Positions 26,721-34,945 are shown, counted from the first letter of the stretch. The stretch is 64,000 nucleotides of DNA from Gemmatimonadota bacterium (GCA_021413975.1 JAIOPJ010000021.1:1-64000), one strand, 5' to 3'. Notes: generated by a model from the sequence alone, not told the origin. A program made the numbers and translations.

Positions 26721-27557
26721 ATGCTCGCGATTCCGTCCGGCCAACTGAGCCTCTGCGATGCTCTAAAGCAGCTCGAGTCACACACGTGGCTCGAGCTTGA
26801 GGCCGGAGTGGCGGTGAAGCAGAGACTCGATGAAGAATCGGTTACCGCCTACCACCTCATGCGGTTAGCTCGGGCTGTGTCACAGATTGTGATTGAGAAG
26901 CACAGCCGGCCTCGCGAATCTCGGACGGGTGCCGACTGGGAATGGTGGATCGGACGCCCTGGCGCTTTCTTGGGTTTCCGCGTGCAGGCGAAGATCGTGA
27001 ACGCCGAGAGCGTCGCCTATGCCTCGCTCTACTCCTCGGCAGCGAACCCCACGAAGCAGGTAGACAAGCTTATCAACGCGGCCGAGCACGCGGGACGGAA
27101 TACATACCCTACCTATGCGTTCTACAACTACTGGCTGCCCTACGCTGGCACTCCGACGGACTGGCCTTGCCCGAGAGTGGGAACCGAGCCTCGTAGCATC
27201 GGCTGGACAATCGCGAGTGCGTACGACATTGCCGATCATCTACGTTCTTGGAGACCCTCTCGTAAGGCACGAGATCTCAGCAATCTGATGTATCCAGTGT
27301 CGTGCATGTTCTGCTGCGGATGCTCAGCGGCGGCAAAGACGAGGGAGGCATCGCTCGCGGAGCGCCTCGGCGCCTGGCTGTCATCGCGTTGGGCGGAGCA
27401 TGCACCACGTGTAGTAGAGAGTGCTCCGCCGTACGTCCAGAGACTCTACCGTCTTGCCGCCGCCCGCGCTGACGCGCGATCGAGGTTTCACCCACTGTCT
27501 GAGCGCGACAATGGCATTCCTGACGGGCTCTCTCGCGTTGTGCTCATCGCAGGGTGA
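26721..27557 (+). CDS. DUF6615-like protein, possible nuclease
   Basis: Resembles DUF6615 proteins, which are uncharacterised. The 278-residue protein carries TGADWEWW (about residues 72-79) followed, 14 residues later, by FRVQAKIV. An acidic residue followed by a Q-x-K motif on a strand is reminiscent of PD-(D/E)xK nuclease cores, so a DNA-cleaving role is possible but unproven. A cluster of cysteines (MFCCGCS, about 194-200) lies in the C-terminal half. The gene has lower GC than the core genome and lies in the island next to other accessory genes. It converges with the NUDIX fusion gene. Confidence 0.6.
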   Translation: MLAIPSGQLSLCDALKQLESHTWLELEAGVAVKQRLDEESVTAYHLMRLARAVSQIVIEKHSRPRESRTGADWEWWIGRPGAFLGFRVQAKIVNAESVAYASLYSSAANPTKQVDKLINAAEHAGRNTYPTYAFYNYWLPYAGTPTDWPCPRVGTEPRSIGWTIASAYDIADHLRSWRPSRKARDLSNLMYPVSCMFCCGCSAAAKTREASLAERLGAWLSSRWAEHAPRVVESAPPYVQRLYRLAAARADARSRFHPLSERDNGIPDGLSRVVLIAG

Positions 27558-27629
27558 GTCCCCGACAGCGCGCCGAGGACCCGGCATCGAAGTCAGCAAG
27601 GACACTACGGGATGTTGAGGTTTCTAGCC

Positions 27630-29399
27630 TCACGGATGGGGCACTTTCGACGGCGCGACCGCAGCCGAAGAATCCTTGGGTGCACTGAGGAGAGCCTGCT
27701 TCATCGCGTCTGGCAAGGAGCTCCATAGAGCGAACAAGGCAGCCAGTATGAACGCGCCTACACCGATGACCCATTGCCACCGACGCGGGAGCGTCGCCAG
27801 AGGTTTCATATAGAAGCCCTCAAGTGTCTCAGAAGCTACAACACTGTCTGGGCGCGGCGCGGATGCAATATCCCCGTGCGGTGGGCGGCTCGCCGCAACT
27901 CCAGCTAGCGGATTGACTCGCGGAGGATGAATCTCGAAGCTCCTCGCAGCGGCCAGAACCTTCTCACAATCAGATTCGTACACGGCAAACTCTCGAAGTC
28001 GGTGCGTTTGCTCAGGAGCCGCAAATGCGAGATACCGTTCGAGCGCGCAGAGTGAACTGAGTGCCTCACTCAGAGCCCACACCGGCCGTTTGTTCGAAGA
28101 CACCGGATCACGCCATAGACCAGTCGCGGTCTCCTGTTGTTCGAGCAACCAACTGGAAAGTGCGCTTATCGTGCTCACATGCACATCGCGAGGCATCGCA
28201 ATGAGCGCCCTGAGCACAAGTGGAGGCACGAAATGTTTGAACTCCATTCGTGCACCGCCGGATGACGGCGAAAGCGAGTCGGTTTCCGACAAGAGAACCG
28301 TGCCAGAATTGGCAACAAAGCCGGAGAGGAATGCTGCGACCGGATTGTTGTCCGTGGCACTCATGTTGTGTCCGCAGGCCACAAGACAACTGACGGCACG
28401 CGAGGTGTGAGCGTACGTGACGGAGTCCACCGTGTTCGTGTGTTGCAGGTAGGGACCCCAAAGCCCTGCCTTGGATCTCGCGGCGAATAGTGCCTGCACG
28501 GAGCTTTCCGGAACCTGACTCCGATCCACGGCAAGAATTGCTTCGAGCGCCAAGCAGGTTGGGAGAACCCTAGGGGCAAGCGACTCGCTATTCATTCCCC
28601 ATCCCCCTGTCTCGTGCCTGTTCTCTAGCAACCAATGGACCCCCCACTCGCAGGCCAGCTGCGCTTCCGAGCTCCCAATTTGAGAAAGCGCCAGCATCAC
28701 GTAGGCCGTACTTTCCGTCACTGAAGGCGACCCGATCGCTGCCATCCCCTTCATCCCCCACCCCCCATCCTTGTTTCTCTTCGCCAGAAGGGTCCTGGCG
28801 GCAGCTTGAACTTCGACACCGTCGAGAGCAGCACCTGCGAGTAGCGCTGACCGCACCCCGAGTGCCGTCCCGATGATCCCGACTCTGCGGTTTCCGAGCA
28901 GATGATCCCAGCCGTGCTCTGCGTCCACCTGGACCTGAGCGTTCAGAATGCCCGTGCGTGCGCGGTCCCGCGCGGTCGCGCAGGAGGCGATACAATCGAA
29001 GAGGCGCTCTGAATGAACGAGATGACTCGCTCGTTTGACGGCTTGCATTACGTTGGGGGCTAGTGACTCCGCGATCTCTTGTAGAGCCGCACAGGGTGTC
29101 AAGCCATGCTTCGCCTCTTCCGCAGCGGAAAGCACGCATGTGTACACCGCCATGAGGATCGCCTCGTCCGCCAGCAGGCAAACGAATCGCAGTTTCGTTG
29201 CAGCGATTCCAGTTTCCTCGTGCAGCTCTCTGGATGCGCACGCGACTGAGCTTTCTCTTCCTCGCATGCGGCCTCCTGGCAGAGCCCGCGCTCTGGGGTA
29301 CAAGCCATGGGAAGGCCGACGCAACAGAAGCACACTGTCAATCGACTGGCCGAAGACAACCACTCCGGTCGTAATAAGTCTCGAATCCGAATCAGTCAT
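27630..29399 (-). CDS. NUDIX hydrolase/cyclase-like toroid fusion with C-terminal membrane anchor
   Basis: Three-part protein of 589 residues. Residues about 8-140 are a NUDIX domain with a perfect 23-residue NUDIX box (G43 to I65, REL and EE present), predicted to hydrolyse a nucleoside-diphosphate-linked compound. Residues about 165-490 hold repeated helical segments with GGWG motifs (KDGGWGMKG, ETGGWGMNS, GLWGPY), like the alpha-toroid of prenyltransferase/squalene-cyclase proteins; a cyclase DxDD motif is not evident. A single hydrophobic helix lies near 543-562 with a short polar tail. The ATG overlaps the stop of the cupin-like gene (ATGA), so both are coupled. Function unknown. Confidence 0.8.
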   Translation of the reverse strand: MTDSDSRLITTGVVVFGQSIDSVLLLRRPSHGLYPRARALPGGRMRGRESSVACASRELHEETGIAATKLRFVCLLADEAILMAVYTCVLSAAEEAKHGLTPCAALQEIAESLAPNVMQAVKRASHLVHSERLFDCIASCATARDRARTGILNAQVQVDAEHGWDHLLGNRRVGIIGTALGVRSALLAGAALDGVEVQAAARTLLAKRNKDGGWGMKGMAAIGSPSVTESTAYVMLALSQIGSSEAQLACEWGVHWLLENRHETGGWGMNSESLAPRVLPTCLALEAILAVDRSQVPESSVQALFAARSKAGLWGPYLQHTNTVDSVTYAHTSRAVSCLVACGHNMSATDNNPVAAFLSGFVANSGTVLLSETDSLSPSSGGARMEFKHFVPPLVLRALIAMPRDVHVSTISALSSWLLEQQETATGLWRDPVSSNKRPVWALSEALSSLCALERYLAFAAPEQTHRLREFAVYESDCEKVLAAARSFEIHPPRVNPLAGVAASRPPHGDIASAPRPDSVVASETLEGFYMKPLATLPRRWQWVIGVGAFILAALFALWSSLPDAMKQALLSAPKDSSAAVAPSKVPHP

Positions 29400-30118
29400 G
29401 TGGCATTGTCGGTGCGCGCAATCAGCACTCGCTGTACGGCGAGCAGTTGACGGCGTAGCTCATCAGCACTGTACCGCGGACTCATGGTTGCCAGCGATCG
29501 GCGCTCGGACGCGTTGCGACAAACAACAGTGACATCCCTTTCATACGGGCCCTGCAGACAGAGGGTCACAGTGTCAGCACGTGGTGTTCGTTCCACTTGG
29601 TGTAAGTCGCGCGGATCAAGAGAATAGAGCGATCCTCTTGCAAGCGCCACGTCAAGTATGCGGCGCAGGCGCATGGTGAACTGCCTGACCGTGCGATACT
29701 GCGTCGGATGTACGGCTAGTTCTCGTGAGGAGTATTCTGCTCCAGCATCATCGCGCCCAAAGATACGAAAGCGGAGGGTGCCGTGGACAACACACGAATC
29801 AAGCGCCCACGCGTGATTGTGAATGTCCTCTGGGGCCGTCACGATGCGATTGGACTCCCAATGATGTAGCCGCAATCGATAGGCCGAACCTGGAGACTCC
29901 GCGAGTAGGAGCTTCTGAAACCCGTTGACGTGGAGATATGATTGCGCGGCAGCCGTCGCGAGCAACGATTCACTCGCAAGAAGATCGGTGAGCAAGCGCA
30001 CCAGCGCCGGTCGGCGCGCTAGCTTCCGAAGAAGCAACCACCGTTCGTCGGCTGCGACCGGGGCCCTCTGTTCCCATACGGCCAGAAGGCTGCCCACTTC
30101 GGCGAGAGTGAACGACAT
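29396..30118 (-). CDS. Cupin-like metal-binding protein
   Basis: A 240-residue soluble protein with a probable cupin/cysteine-dioxygenase-like barrel. The HNHAW motif (about residues 99-103) supplies two likely metal ligands, and LDPRDLHQV near 173 has the trailing histidine expected of such folds. An N-terminal helical region of about 70 residues precedes the barrel. ATG 30118 was chosen at MSFTLAEVG; the longer frame upstream runs into the IS remnant. Its TGA overlaps the ATG of the NUDIX fusion gene, forming a two-gene operon. The substrate is unknown. Confidence 0.68.
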   Translation of the reverse strand: MSFTLAEVGSLLAVWEQRAPVAADERWLLLRKLARRPALVRLLTDLLASESLLATAAAQSYLHVNGFQKLLLAESPGSAYRLRLHHWESNRIVTAPEDIHNHAWALDSCVVHGTLRFRIFGRDDAGAEYSSRELAVHPTQYRTVRQFTMRLRRILDVALARGSLYSLDPRDLHQVERTPRADTVTLCLQGPYERDVTVVCRNASERRSLATMSPRYSADELRRQLLAVQRVLIARTDNAT

Positions 30119-30161
30119 GCGGGAAAGCGGAAGGTTAGGTGCCGCTATTGGCTGGGGGAAT

Positions 30162-30389
30162 CTAGCAGCTGTCTCGTTGCGAGGGGGAGAACGACCGTTC
30201 TGTTCTCCAGAGGCGCATTCGCCTGAATGAACATCCCACTTGCGACGCGGCCAGCGGTAGGCCGATCTGGTGGGCGTGGAGCTCGAAGCGCTTCGCGAGC
30301 TCGGCCAGCGTGGCATCGACTTTCAGCGCGGCGAGCGCCACCTTAGCCTTGAAGGCGGGGGAGTGATTCCGACGGGGACGGCGGGGCAT
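30162..30389 (-). pseudogene. IS3-family transposase OrfA remnant
   Basis: The first 42 residues (RRNHSPAFKAKVALAALK and on to HAHQI) are the helix-turn-helix start of IS3-family OrfA. Then similarity stops abruptly and unrelated sequence follows. OrfB is absent. The fragment marks a decayed insertion at the upstream side of the cupin/NUDIX operon. Confidence 0.8.
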
Positions 30390-30475
30390 GAGGGCTCCAG
30401 GGAAGTGAGCGAAAGATCGCTCAGGGAGCCCGCCTGTCTACAGAGCGTGCTGTCCGAAGAACCGGGGCCACTTCT
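30260..30475 (-). mobile_element. Truncated IS3-family element (left end)
   Basis: Contains the OrfA start and, about 60-80 bases upstream of it, the sequence GTGGCCCCGGTTCTTCGG (minus strand, near 30454-30471), which looks like an IS3-group terminal repeat. The right end and most of the element are missing. No matching direct repeats were found around it. Confidence 0.6.
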
Positions 30476-30574
30476 CCGGGCCGCATCCGCGCGCCATGTC
30501 TCAGGTAGTGTGTGCATACCCACTACCTCTGCGAGACCCCCCCAGCGGACAGAGTTAGTTGAGCTTCGGATACG

Positions 30575-30611
30575 AGTACGGTAAGACGCACTCCGGATCA
30601 CTTACCGTACT
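30575..30611. terminator. Hairpin downstream of tandem paralogue A
   Basis: Perfect 11-bp inverted repeat AGTACGGTAAG / CTTACCGTACT with a 15-base loop, in the gap between paralogue A and the IS remnant. It could end the A transcript (minus strand), but no T-run follows, so it might instead be a protein-binding or repeat-derived structure. Confidence 0.4.
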
Positions 30612-30672
30612 GAATCGCCCCGGGAGTGCCGGACGCTCCATTCCCCGAGAGGTTGGGGCCTGGGGTCTGCGC

Positions 30673-31215
30673 CTACTCCGCCCCTCCATCCACTCCCCAC
30701 ACATCGACGCACCCCGACGCTTCACGGCGATGGAACTCGTCCGGATCGTGTTCCAGCAGGTCGGCGAGGTCGTGGTGGCCGAGCGCACGCAACGTCGAGA
30801 CTCGGATCTGGCGGTCGCGTGCATCCCACGCCGCGTTGAGCACCAGCCACTCCGCCGGAGCCTCGTCGATGTACCAGTCCTCGTCGTCACCGAGCCCATG
30901 GGCGCGCTTCACCTTGTCGATCTCGGCATACAGGCGGAGCATCTCCGCGTCGTGACTCGCGGCCTGACTCGTGAGGCACTGGAGCAGGATCTCGACGAAG
31001 TAGCAGATCGCATCGTCCGAGATGAGCCCCTCCGCCGCGAGCGTCCGTGCCGCCGCGATCCAGGGGCCCGGCTCTGGCGTCTCCTCCAGCTCCTCCAGGA
31101 TGCGACCCAGGATCCGCTGCGCTCGCTCCGCTTCCGGCTCGACCAAGAGCGAGCGAAGGCGTGCGAGCGGAGGACGCGCGTCGTCGGATGGCGTGGCGTC
31201 GGGGCGACGGAACAT
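30673..31215 (-). CDS. Hypothetical protein, tandem paralogue A
   Basis: A 180-residue acidic, mostly helical protein that I do not recognise. It is a clear paralogue of the next upstream gene. Both contain PPLARLR near the start, GPWIAAARTLAAEG in the middle, YFVEILL, LKRAHGL/VKRAHGL, and end with RVSTLRxLGH, ADLLEHDP and VWG. The ATG at 31215 aligns with the start of the paralogue and similarity extends a little upstream (DHLPPM against DHFPPM), so the duplication included the leader. The spacing of about 106 bases and equal orientation suggest a tandem duplication in the island. Confidence 0.7.
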   Translation of the reverse strand: MFRRPDATPSDDARPPLARLRSLLVEPEAERAQRILGRILEELEETPEPGPWIAAARTLAAEGLISDDAICYFVEILLQCLTSQAASHDAEMLRLYAEIDKVKRAHGLGDDEDWYIDEAPAEWLVLNAAWDARDRQIRVSTLRALGHHDLADLLEHDPDEFHRREASGCVDVWGVDGGAE

Positions 31216-31321
31216 TGGAGGAAGATGGTCGATTGGCCGTGGCACCGCCACGCGGGTGAGGAAGAACATGTCCAGCCGATCGATGAACGCTCGGTCATCC
31301 GGAGGCTGACCGCCGCGGGCT

Positions 31322-31861
31322 CTACTCCGTATCGTCGGCTCCCCACACGTCGAAGTGGCCCGAGGCTTCCCGACTCCGGAACTCGGCCGGATCGTGCTCG
31401 AGCAGGTCCGCGATGTCGCCGTGGCCGAGCGTGCGCAGCGTCGACACGCGGATCTCGCGATCGCGTTCGTTCCACGCGTCATTGAGCGAGGTCCACTCCG
31501 GCGGACCCTCGTTCACGTACCACTCCTCGTCGTCACGCAGTCCGTGTGCCCGCTTCAGCTGGTCCATCTCGTGCTCCAAGCGGAGCATCTCGCCATCGTG
31601 GGACGTTGACTGGAGGGTGATGCACTCGAGCAGGATCTCGACGAAGTAGTAGACCGCATCGGCAGAGATGACGCCCTCCGCGGCCAGCGTCCGCGCCGCC
31701 GCGATCCAGGGCCCGGGATCCCGCGTGTCGTCGAGCTCCCTCCGGATGCGCCCCATCATCCGCGCCGACCGCGCTCTCGCGGGCTCGAGGACGAACGTGC
31801 GAAGACGGGCGAGGGGCGGGCGGTTGTCGTCCGTCCTGGGGGCTGCGCGGCGGCGGCTCAT
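31322..31861 (-). CDS. Hypothetical protein, tandem paralogue B
   Basis: A 179-residue paralogue of the downstream gene, sharing the same conserved blocks over its whole length. It is rich in Arg, Glu and Asp and has no membrane segment or signal peptide. ATG 31861 was chosen to match the start in paralogue A; the open frame upstream is unconserved. No enzyme motif is visible. The alternating acidic and aromatic C-terminal part (DDEEWYVNEGPPEW) is the best-conserved section. Confidence 0.7.
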   Translation of the reverse strand: MSRRRAAPRTDDNRPPLARLRTFVLEPARARSARMMGRIRRELDDTRDPGPWIAAARTLAAEGVISADAVYYFVEILLECITLQSTSHDGEMLRLEHEMDQLKRAHGLRDDEEWYVNEGPPEWTSLNDAWNERDREIRVSTLRTLGHGDIADLLEHDPAEFRSREASGHFDVWGADDTE

Positions 31862-32018
31862 CGGCGGAAAATGGTCGACGGATCGTCGCGCGGCTACTCG
31901 ACCCCCGTCCCGCTGCCCTCGTGCCGCCGGATGGGACGATCCGCCCATTCACGCGTCCCACGCCCTTCACTTGCGGGCACGAACTTTCCGCACTGCCTGC
32001 ACAAGCAGCGCGCGGGCG

Positions 32019-32225
32019 CTATCGACCCACACCCAAGGGCCGATCCAAGAACTGGCGCGGCGTCAGGACCTCCACGCCGCGCCAGCCACTGACCCGCAGG
32101 AGGTCGCCGTCCCCGGACACGATGAGCGTCGTTTGTGAATCCGCGGCGACGGCGAGGAACTTGTCATCGTCCGGATCGTCGCTGACGGGCCCGGTGAGCG
32201 GTCGTGCGTCCACCATGACCCTCAC
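32019..32225 (-). pseudogene. VapC-type PIN toxin with N-terminal half deleted
   Basis: The last 45 residues match the C-terminal half of PIN-family toxins: DDPDDDKFLAVAAD, then LIVSGDGDLL and VLTPRQFLD. Only MRVMVDA remains of the N-terminal part. About 60 residues between the first catalytic Asp region and the DDPDDDKF segment are missing, so the acidic active site is incomplete and the toxin is probably dead. The ATG overlaps the antitoxin stop, as in intact vapBC pairs. Confidence 0.8.
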
Positions 32226-32485
32226 CGCCCGCGACGCACCTTGGTGATCGCGGTGGAGACGTCCCCCTGACGAAGGCCGCTGCGCTTCGCAGCCTTTCGC
32301 GCCTCCGCCACCAGCGACGCGAACTCGCCGAGGGCCGGTGGGTCCAGGACCTTCAGGATGACCACGTCGCGATCAGCGACCACGACGAACTGGACGCCGG
32401 CCTTCAGGCCGAGTCGGAGTCGGATCTCTTCGGGGATCACGATCTGTCCCTTGGAGGACAGCGTGGTCGTTGCGGCGTTGGTCAT
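32222..32485 (-). CDS. AbrB/MazE-type antitoxin of a vapBC locus
   Basis: An 87-residue DNA-binding antitoxin. The N-terminal swapped-hairpin fold is recognisable from TLSSKGQIVIPEEIRLRLGL (residues 8-27). The C-terminal part, which would wrap around the toxin, is charged and helical. ATG 32485 has AGAGGG five bases upstream. A 16-bp inverted repeat lies 15 bases upstream and is the likely autoregulatory operator. The toxin partner downstream is truncated, leaving an orphan but apparently intact antitoxin. Confidence 0.85.
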   Translation of the reverse strand: MTNAATTTLSSKGQIVIPEEIRLRLGLKAGVQFVVVADRDVVILKVLDPPALGEFASLVAEARKAAKRSGLRQGDVSTAITKVRRGR

Positions 32486-32500
32486 GCATCCCTCTTGGTT

Positions 32501-32516
32501 GTCTTACTGGTAAGAC
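32501..32516. promoter_or_regulatory. Probable operator of the vapB antitoxin gene
   Basis: Inverted repeat GTCTTAC-TG-GTAAGAC with 7-bp perfect arms, 15 bases upstream of the antitoxin ATG and in an A/T-rich patch that could hold the promoter -10. AbrB/MazE-type antitoxins bind such repeats to repress their own genes. The link to this antitoxin is by position. Confidence 0.6.
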
Positions 32517-32627
32517 TACTACTTCACAGTACCGGGCGTCAAGACAGGCTGGATCGCCCCTGGAGTCCCGGTGGCTCACCGCCGTGAGAGGTTCGAGTCA
32601 TACCAACGCGCCCCCTCATGAACGACA

Positions 32628-32657
32628 ACGGCCAGCGGGAATCCCTCCGCTGGCCGT
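32628..32657. terminator. Hairpin between vapB and a membrane-protein gene
   Basis: Inverted repeat ACGGCCAGCGG / CCGCTGGCCGT, 11 bp perfect, 8-base loop, about 115 bases past the stop of the minus-strand membrane-protein gene. It may be a terminator for that gene; no T-run follows on either strand. Confidence 0.4.
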
Positions 32658-32772
32658 CGCGGTTCCGCTGGAAGCCGCCGCGTCAGCCGACAAAAGAGCG
32701 AGCCGCAGACCAGCTCCTGCTCCTGACCACATGGGTCAGGCTCACCACAGCTGAACGGCTGTGGGTTTCGGC

Positions 32773-33333
32773 TCAGGCCGGCGGCAAGCGCTCCGGCGTC
32801 TGCGAGCCAGGATCACCGGGGTGTCTTGTCGGCTCACCCCCATGGTTCCGCAAGTCCGCGACCCCCGGCCGCATCCGCGTCAGGCCTCGGATCATCGACC
32901 GCGAGTGCGCGATCTCATCGCGCAGGCGTCTCCGCTTGCCCGGCGTGATCCAGAATCGCTTCAACTGCTCGCTGTTCTCGGCGATCGTGCGCTCATGATC
33001 GTCGAGCTGTGACTGCAGCAGGGCGTCGACCCGATCCCTCCGCTCGCCGGGCGGCAGTGCGAGCAACTCCTCGTGTTCGCGTGACGCCGAGAATGCGCCC
33101 CAGAAGAGCCACGAGATGAATGCGCTCGGCAGGCCGAGGAAGAGCAGGACGCCGCCGCCACGGCTTGCGAGCGCCACCATCCCGTAGAAGCTCGCGAGCG
33201 CGAGCGATCCGAATGCCGCGAAACCGAGGAAGCTGATCGACCTCGCGGCCTGGCGGAGTCCACTCGATCCCCCGATCCCGAGGATGAGGGCGGCGATCGC
33301 GACGACGGCGAGAACGAAGAACGGCACTGTCAT
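32773..33333 (-). CDS. Small membrane protein, hypothetical
   Basis: I do not recognise the family. The 186-residue protein has three hydrophobic segments in the first 90 residues (starting MTVPFFVLAVVAIAALILG), then a charged, probably cytoplasmic C-terminal half rich in Arg and Glu that may be helical (LDDHERTIAENSEQLKR). ATG 33333 was chosen at the start of the first helix. A deletion remnant of a second copy lies at 34946-35017, overlapping the end of the YcaQ-like gene. This suggests that the ancestor of this gene stood directly downstream of ycaQ. Confidence 0.6.
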   Translation of the reverse strand: MTVPFFVLAVVAIAALILGIGGSSGLRQAARSISFLGFAAFGSLALASFYGMVALASRGGGVLLFLGLPSAFISWLFWGAFSASREHEELLALPPGERRDRVDALLQSQLDDHERTIAENSEQLKRFWITPGKRRRLRDEIAHSRSMIRGLTRMRPGVADLRNHGGEPTRHPGDPGSQTPERLPPA

Positions 33334-33453
33334 CTCGTGAAGGTGTAGAAGAGGCCCGACGACCGCCACCATGGCCATGCCCGGCAATCCGTCGCATCCT
33401 CGCTCAGGTAGATGATTAGTGTTGGACATGCCTGCACCAAGCCGCGAGAGGCC

Positions 33454-34878
33454 ATGCTGATCCCTGATCTGATCCTGCTGGCACTCGTGCTCGCGCTGGC
33501 CGCCTGGCGGTTGTTCGCTCCAGCTCGTCGACCCAGGCTGCGCATCGCCGCCGTCGCCCTCGGTCTCCTGCTGTCGGCCGCGCAATGGGCCCTCTGTGAT
33601 TTCACCTGGCAGGACCTGCCGGCCTACGCTCTGCTGGCGCTGAGCGCGCTGCCGCCGCTTCGGACCGGCACCGTGCTGTTCTGGATCGGTCGCCTCGGCC
33701 TGGTCGGCACGGCCGCCGCGACCATCGGCGTCTGGGTCCTGCCCGCGGTCCCGACGTTGCCCGAGCCGGACGGCCCCTACTCCGTCGCGACCCAGGTCTA
33801 CCGGTGGACCGACTCCACCCGCGACGAGCCGCATACGGTCGATTCGACCGACCGGCGCAGCGTGATCGCTCAGGCCTGGTATCCGACCGCGCGCAGCGAG
33901 CATCCCGGCGGCGGCGCGCGCCTCGCGTACATCGACGGGACCGACCGGATGCCCGACTACGTCAGCGTCTTGCCCGGCTTCTTGCTGCATCGTTACGGCC
34001 GGATCGATACCCACGCCGAGGCGTTGGCGCCGCTGGCGCCGAGCGATCGGCCTTGGCCGGTGGTGATCTTCTCGCCGGGCTATGGCGCGCCGCGCGCGGT
34101 CTATACCGGGCTTGCGACGCGGCTCGCCAGCCGCGGCTTCGTCGTCTTCGTGTTGGACCATTCCTACGAGTCGGGGGTGACGCAGCTGCCGGACGGCCGG
34201 GTGGTCGGGACGGAGGAGAACTTCCCGCCCGGACAGCCGGACCGGATCCGGTACATGGCGCAGCAGCAACTCGTGCGGACCTCCGACATTCGCTTCGTCG
34301 TCGATCGACTCGCGCGGCCGGAGGCGCTCTCGCCGCCGCTGCGTGGTGGCAGGATCGACGCATCGAATGTCGCCGTGATCGGTCACTCCTTCGGCGGAGC
34401 GGCCGCGATCGCGGCGATGAGCGAGGACCCGCGCGTGGTGGCCGCCGCCAACGTCGATGGCACCCCCTACGGTGACCTGCCCGATCGCGAGCTGACGCGG
34501 CCCTTCCTGTTGCTGCAGAGCGATGCCGCCGAGACGCACCACGGTGACTTCTTCGTCAACGGCAATGGCAAGTTGCTCGAACACATGACCGCGCCCGGCT
34601 TCCACTACGAGATCAAGCACGCCAACCACTACAGCTTCACGGACGCGCCGTTCTTCTTCGCGCCGCCGGGTCGCTGGCTCCTGGCGCAGGTGATGGGCGG
34701 CGGACGCGGTCCGGCGGCCACCCAACAGGCGGCGGCTGATATCCTGGCGGCCTTCCTCGCTGGCCCGCTCACGGGCGTGCCTTCCGACCTGGCCGCGACG
34801 GCCGCTCGCTACCCGGAGGTGCTGGGCGGCGCGGTGGAGCACAAAGAGGCGCGCGTGGCACCGGACGAGAGCGAGTGA
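33454..34878 (+). CDS. Alpha/beta hydrolase, PAF-acetylhydrolase-like, membrane-anchored
   Basis: Predicted esterase/lipase. The 474-residue protein begins with several hydrophobic helices (about residues 5-20, 30-55 and 70-100). A PAF-AH-like hydrolase domain follows, with the oxyanion region FSPGYGAP, nucleophile GHSFGG, a candidate Asp in NVDGTPYGD and His in ANHYSFTD. ATG 33454 was preferred over 33412 because GAGAGG precedes it and the first helix begins there. The gene is on the plus strand while neighbours are on the minus strand, and it lies between two copies of a small membrane-protein gene, one intact and one a remnant. This suggests insertion or rearrangement. Confidence 0.82.
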   Translation: MLIPDLILLALVLALAAWRLFAPARRPRLRIAAVALGLLLSAAQWALCDFTWQDLPAYALLALSALPPLRTGTVLFWIGRLGLVGTAAATIGVWVLPAVPTLPEPDGPYSVATQVYRWTDSTRDEPHTVDSTDRRSVIAQAWYPTARSEHPGGGARLAYIDGTDRMPDYVSVLPGFLLHRYGRIDTHAEALAPLAPSDRPWPVVIFSPGYGAPRAVYTGLATRLASRGFVVFVLDHSYESGVTQLPDGRVVGTEENFPPGQPDRIRYMAQQQLVRTSDIRFVVDRLARPEALSPPLRGGRIDASNVAVIGHSFGGAAAIAAMSEDPRVVAAANVDGTPYGDLPDRELTRPFLLLQSDAAETHHGDFFVNGNGKLLEHMTAPGFHYEIKHANHYSFTDAPFFFAPPGRWLLAQVMGGGRGPAATQQAAADILAAFLAGPLTGVPSDLAATAARYPEVLGGAVEHKEARVAPDESE

Positions 34879-34945
34879 TCTTCGACTGGAAGCGTGCGTC
34901 CTCGGAGTCCTGAGTGAGAGTGCTGCCTATGGGGAGGATCGCATT

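Noticed and set aside
30673-31482. Longer frame for paralogue A starting at 31482
   Set aside because: The extra N-terminal part lies over the end of paralogue B in another frame and is unconserved; the start at 31215 matches the paralogue.
32590-32599. GGTTCGAGTC, similar to the T-loop of a tRNA, which might mark an island attachment site
   Set aside because: The flanking bases cannot form the T-stem and no acceptor, D or anticodon arms can be drawn.
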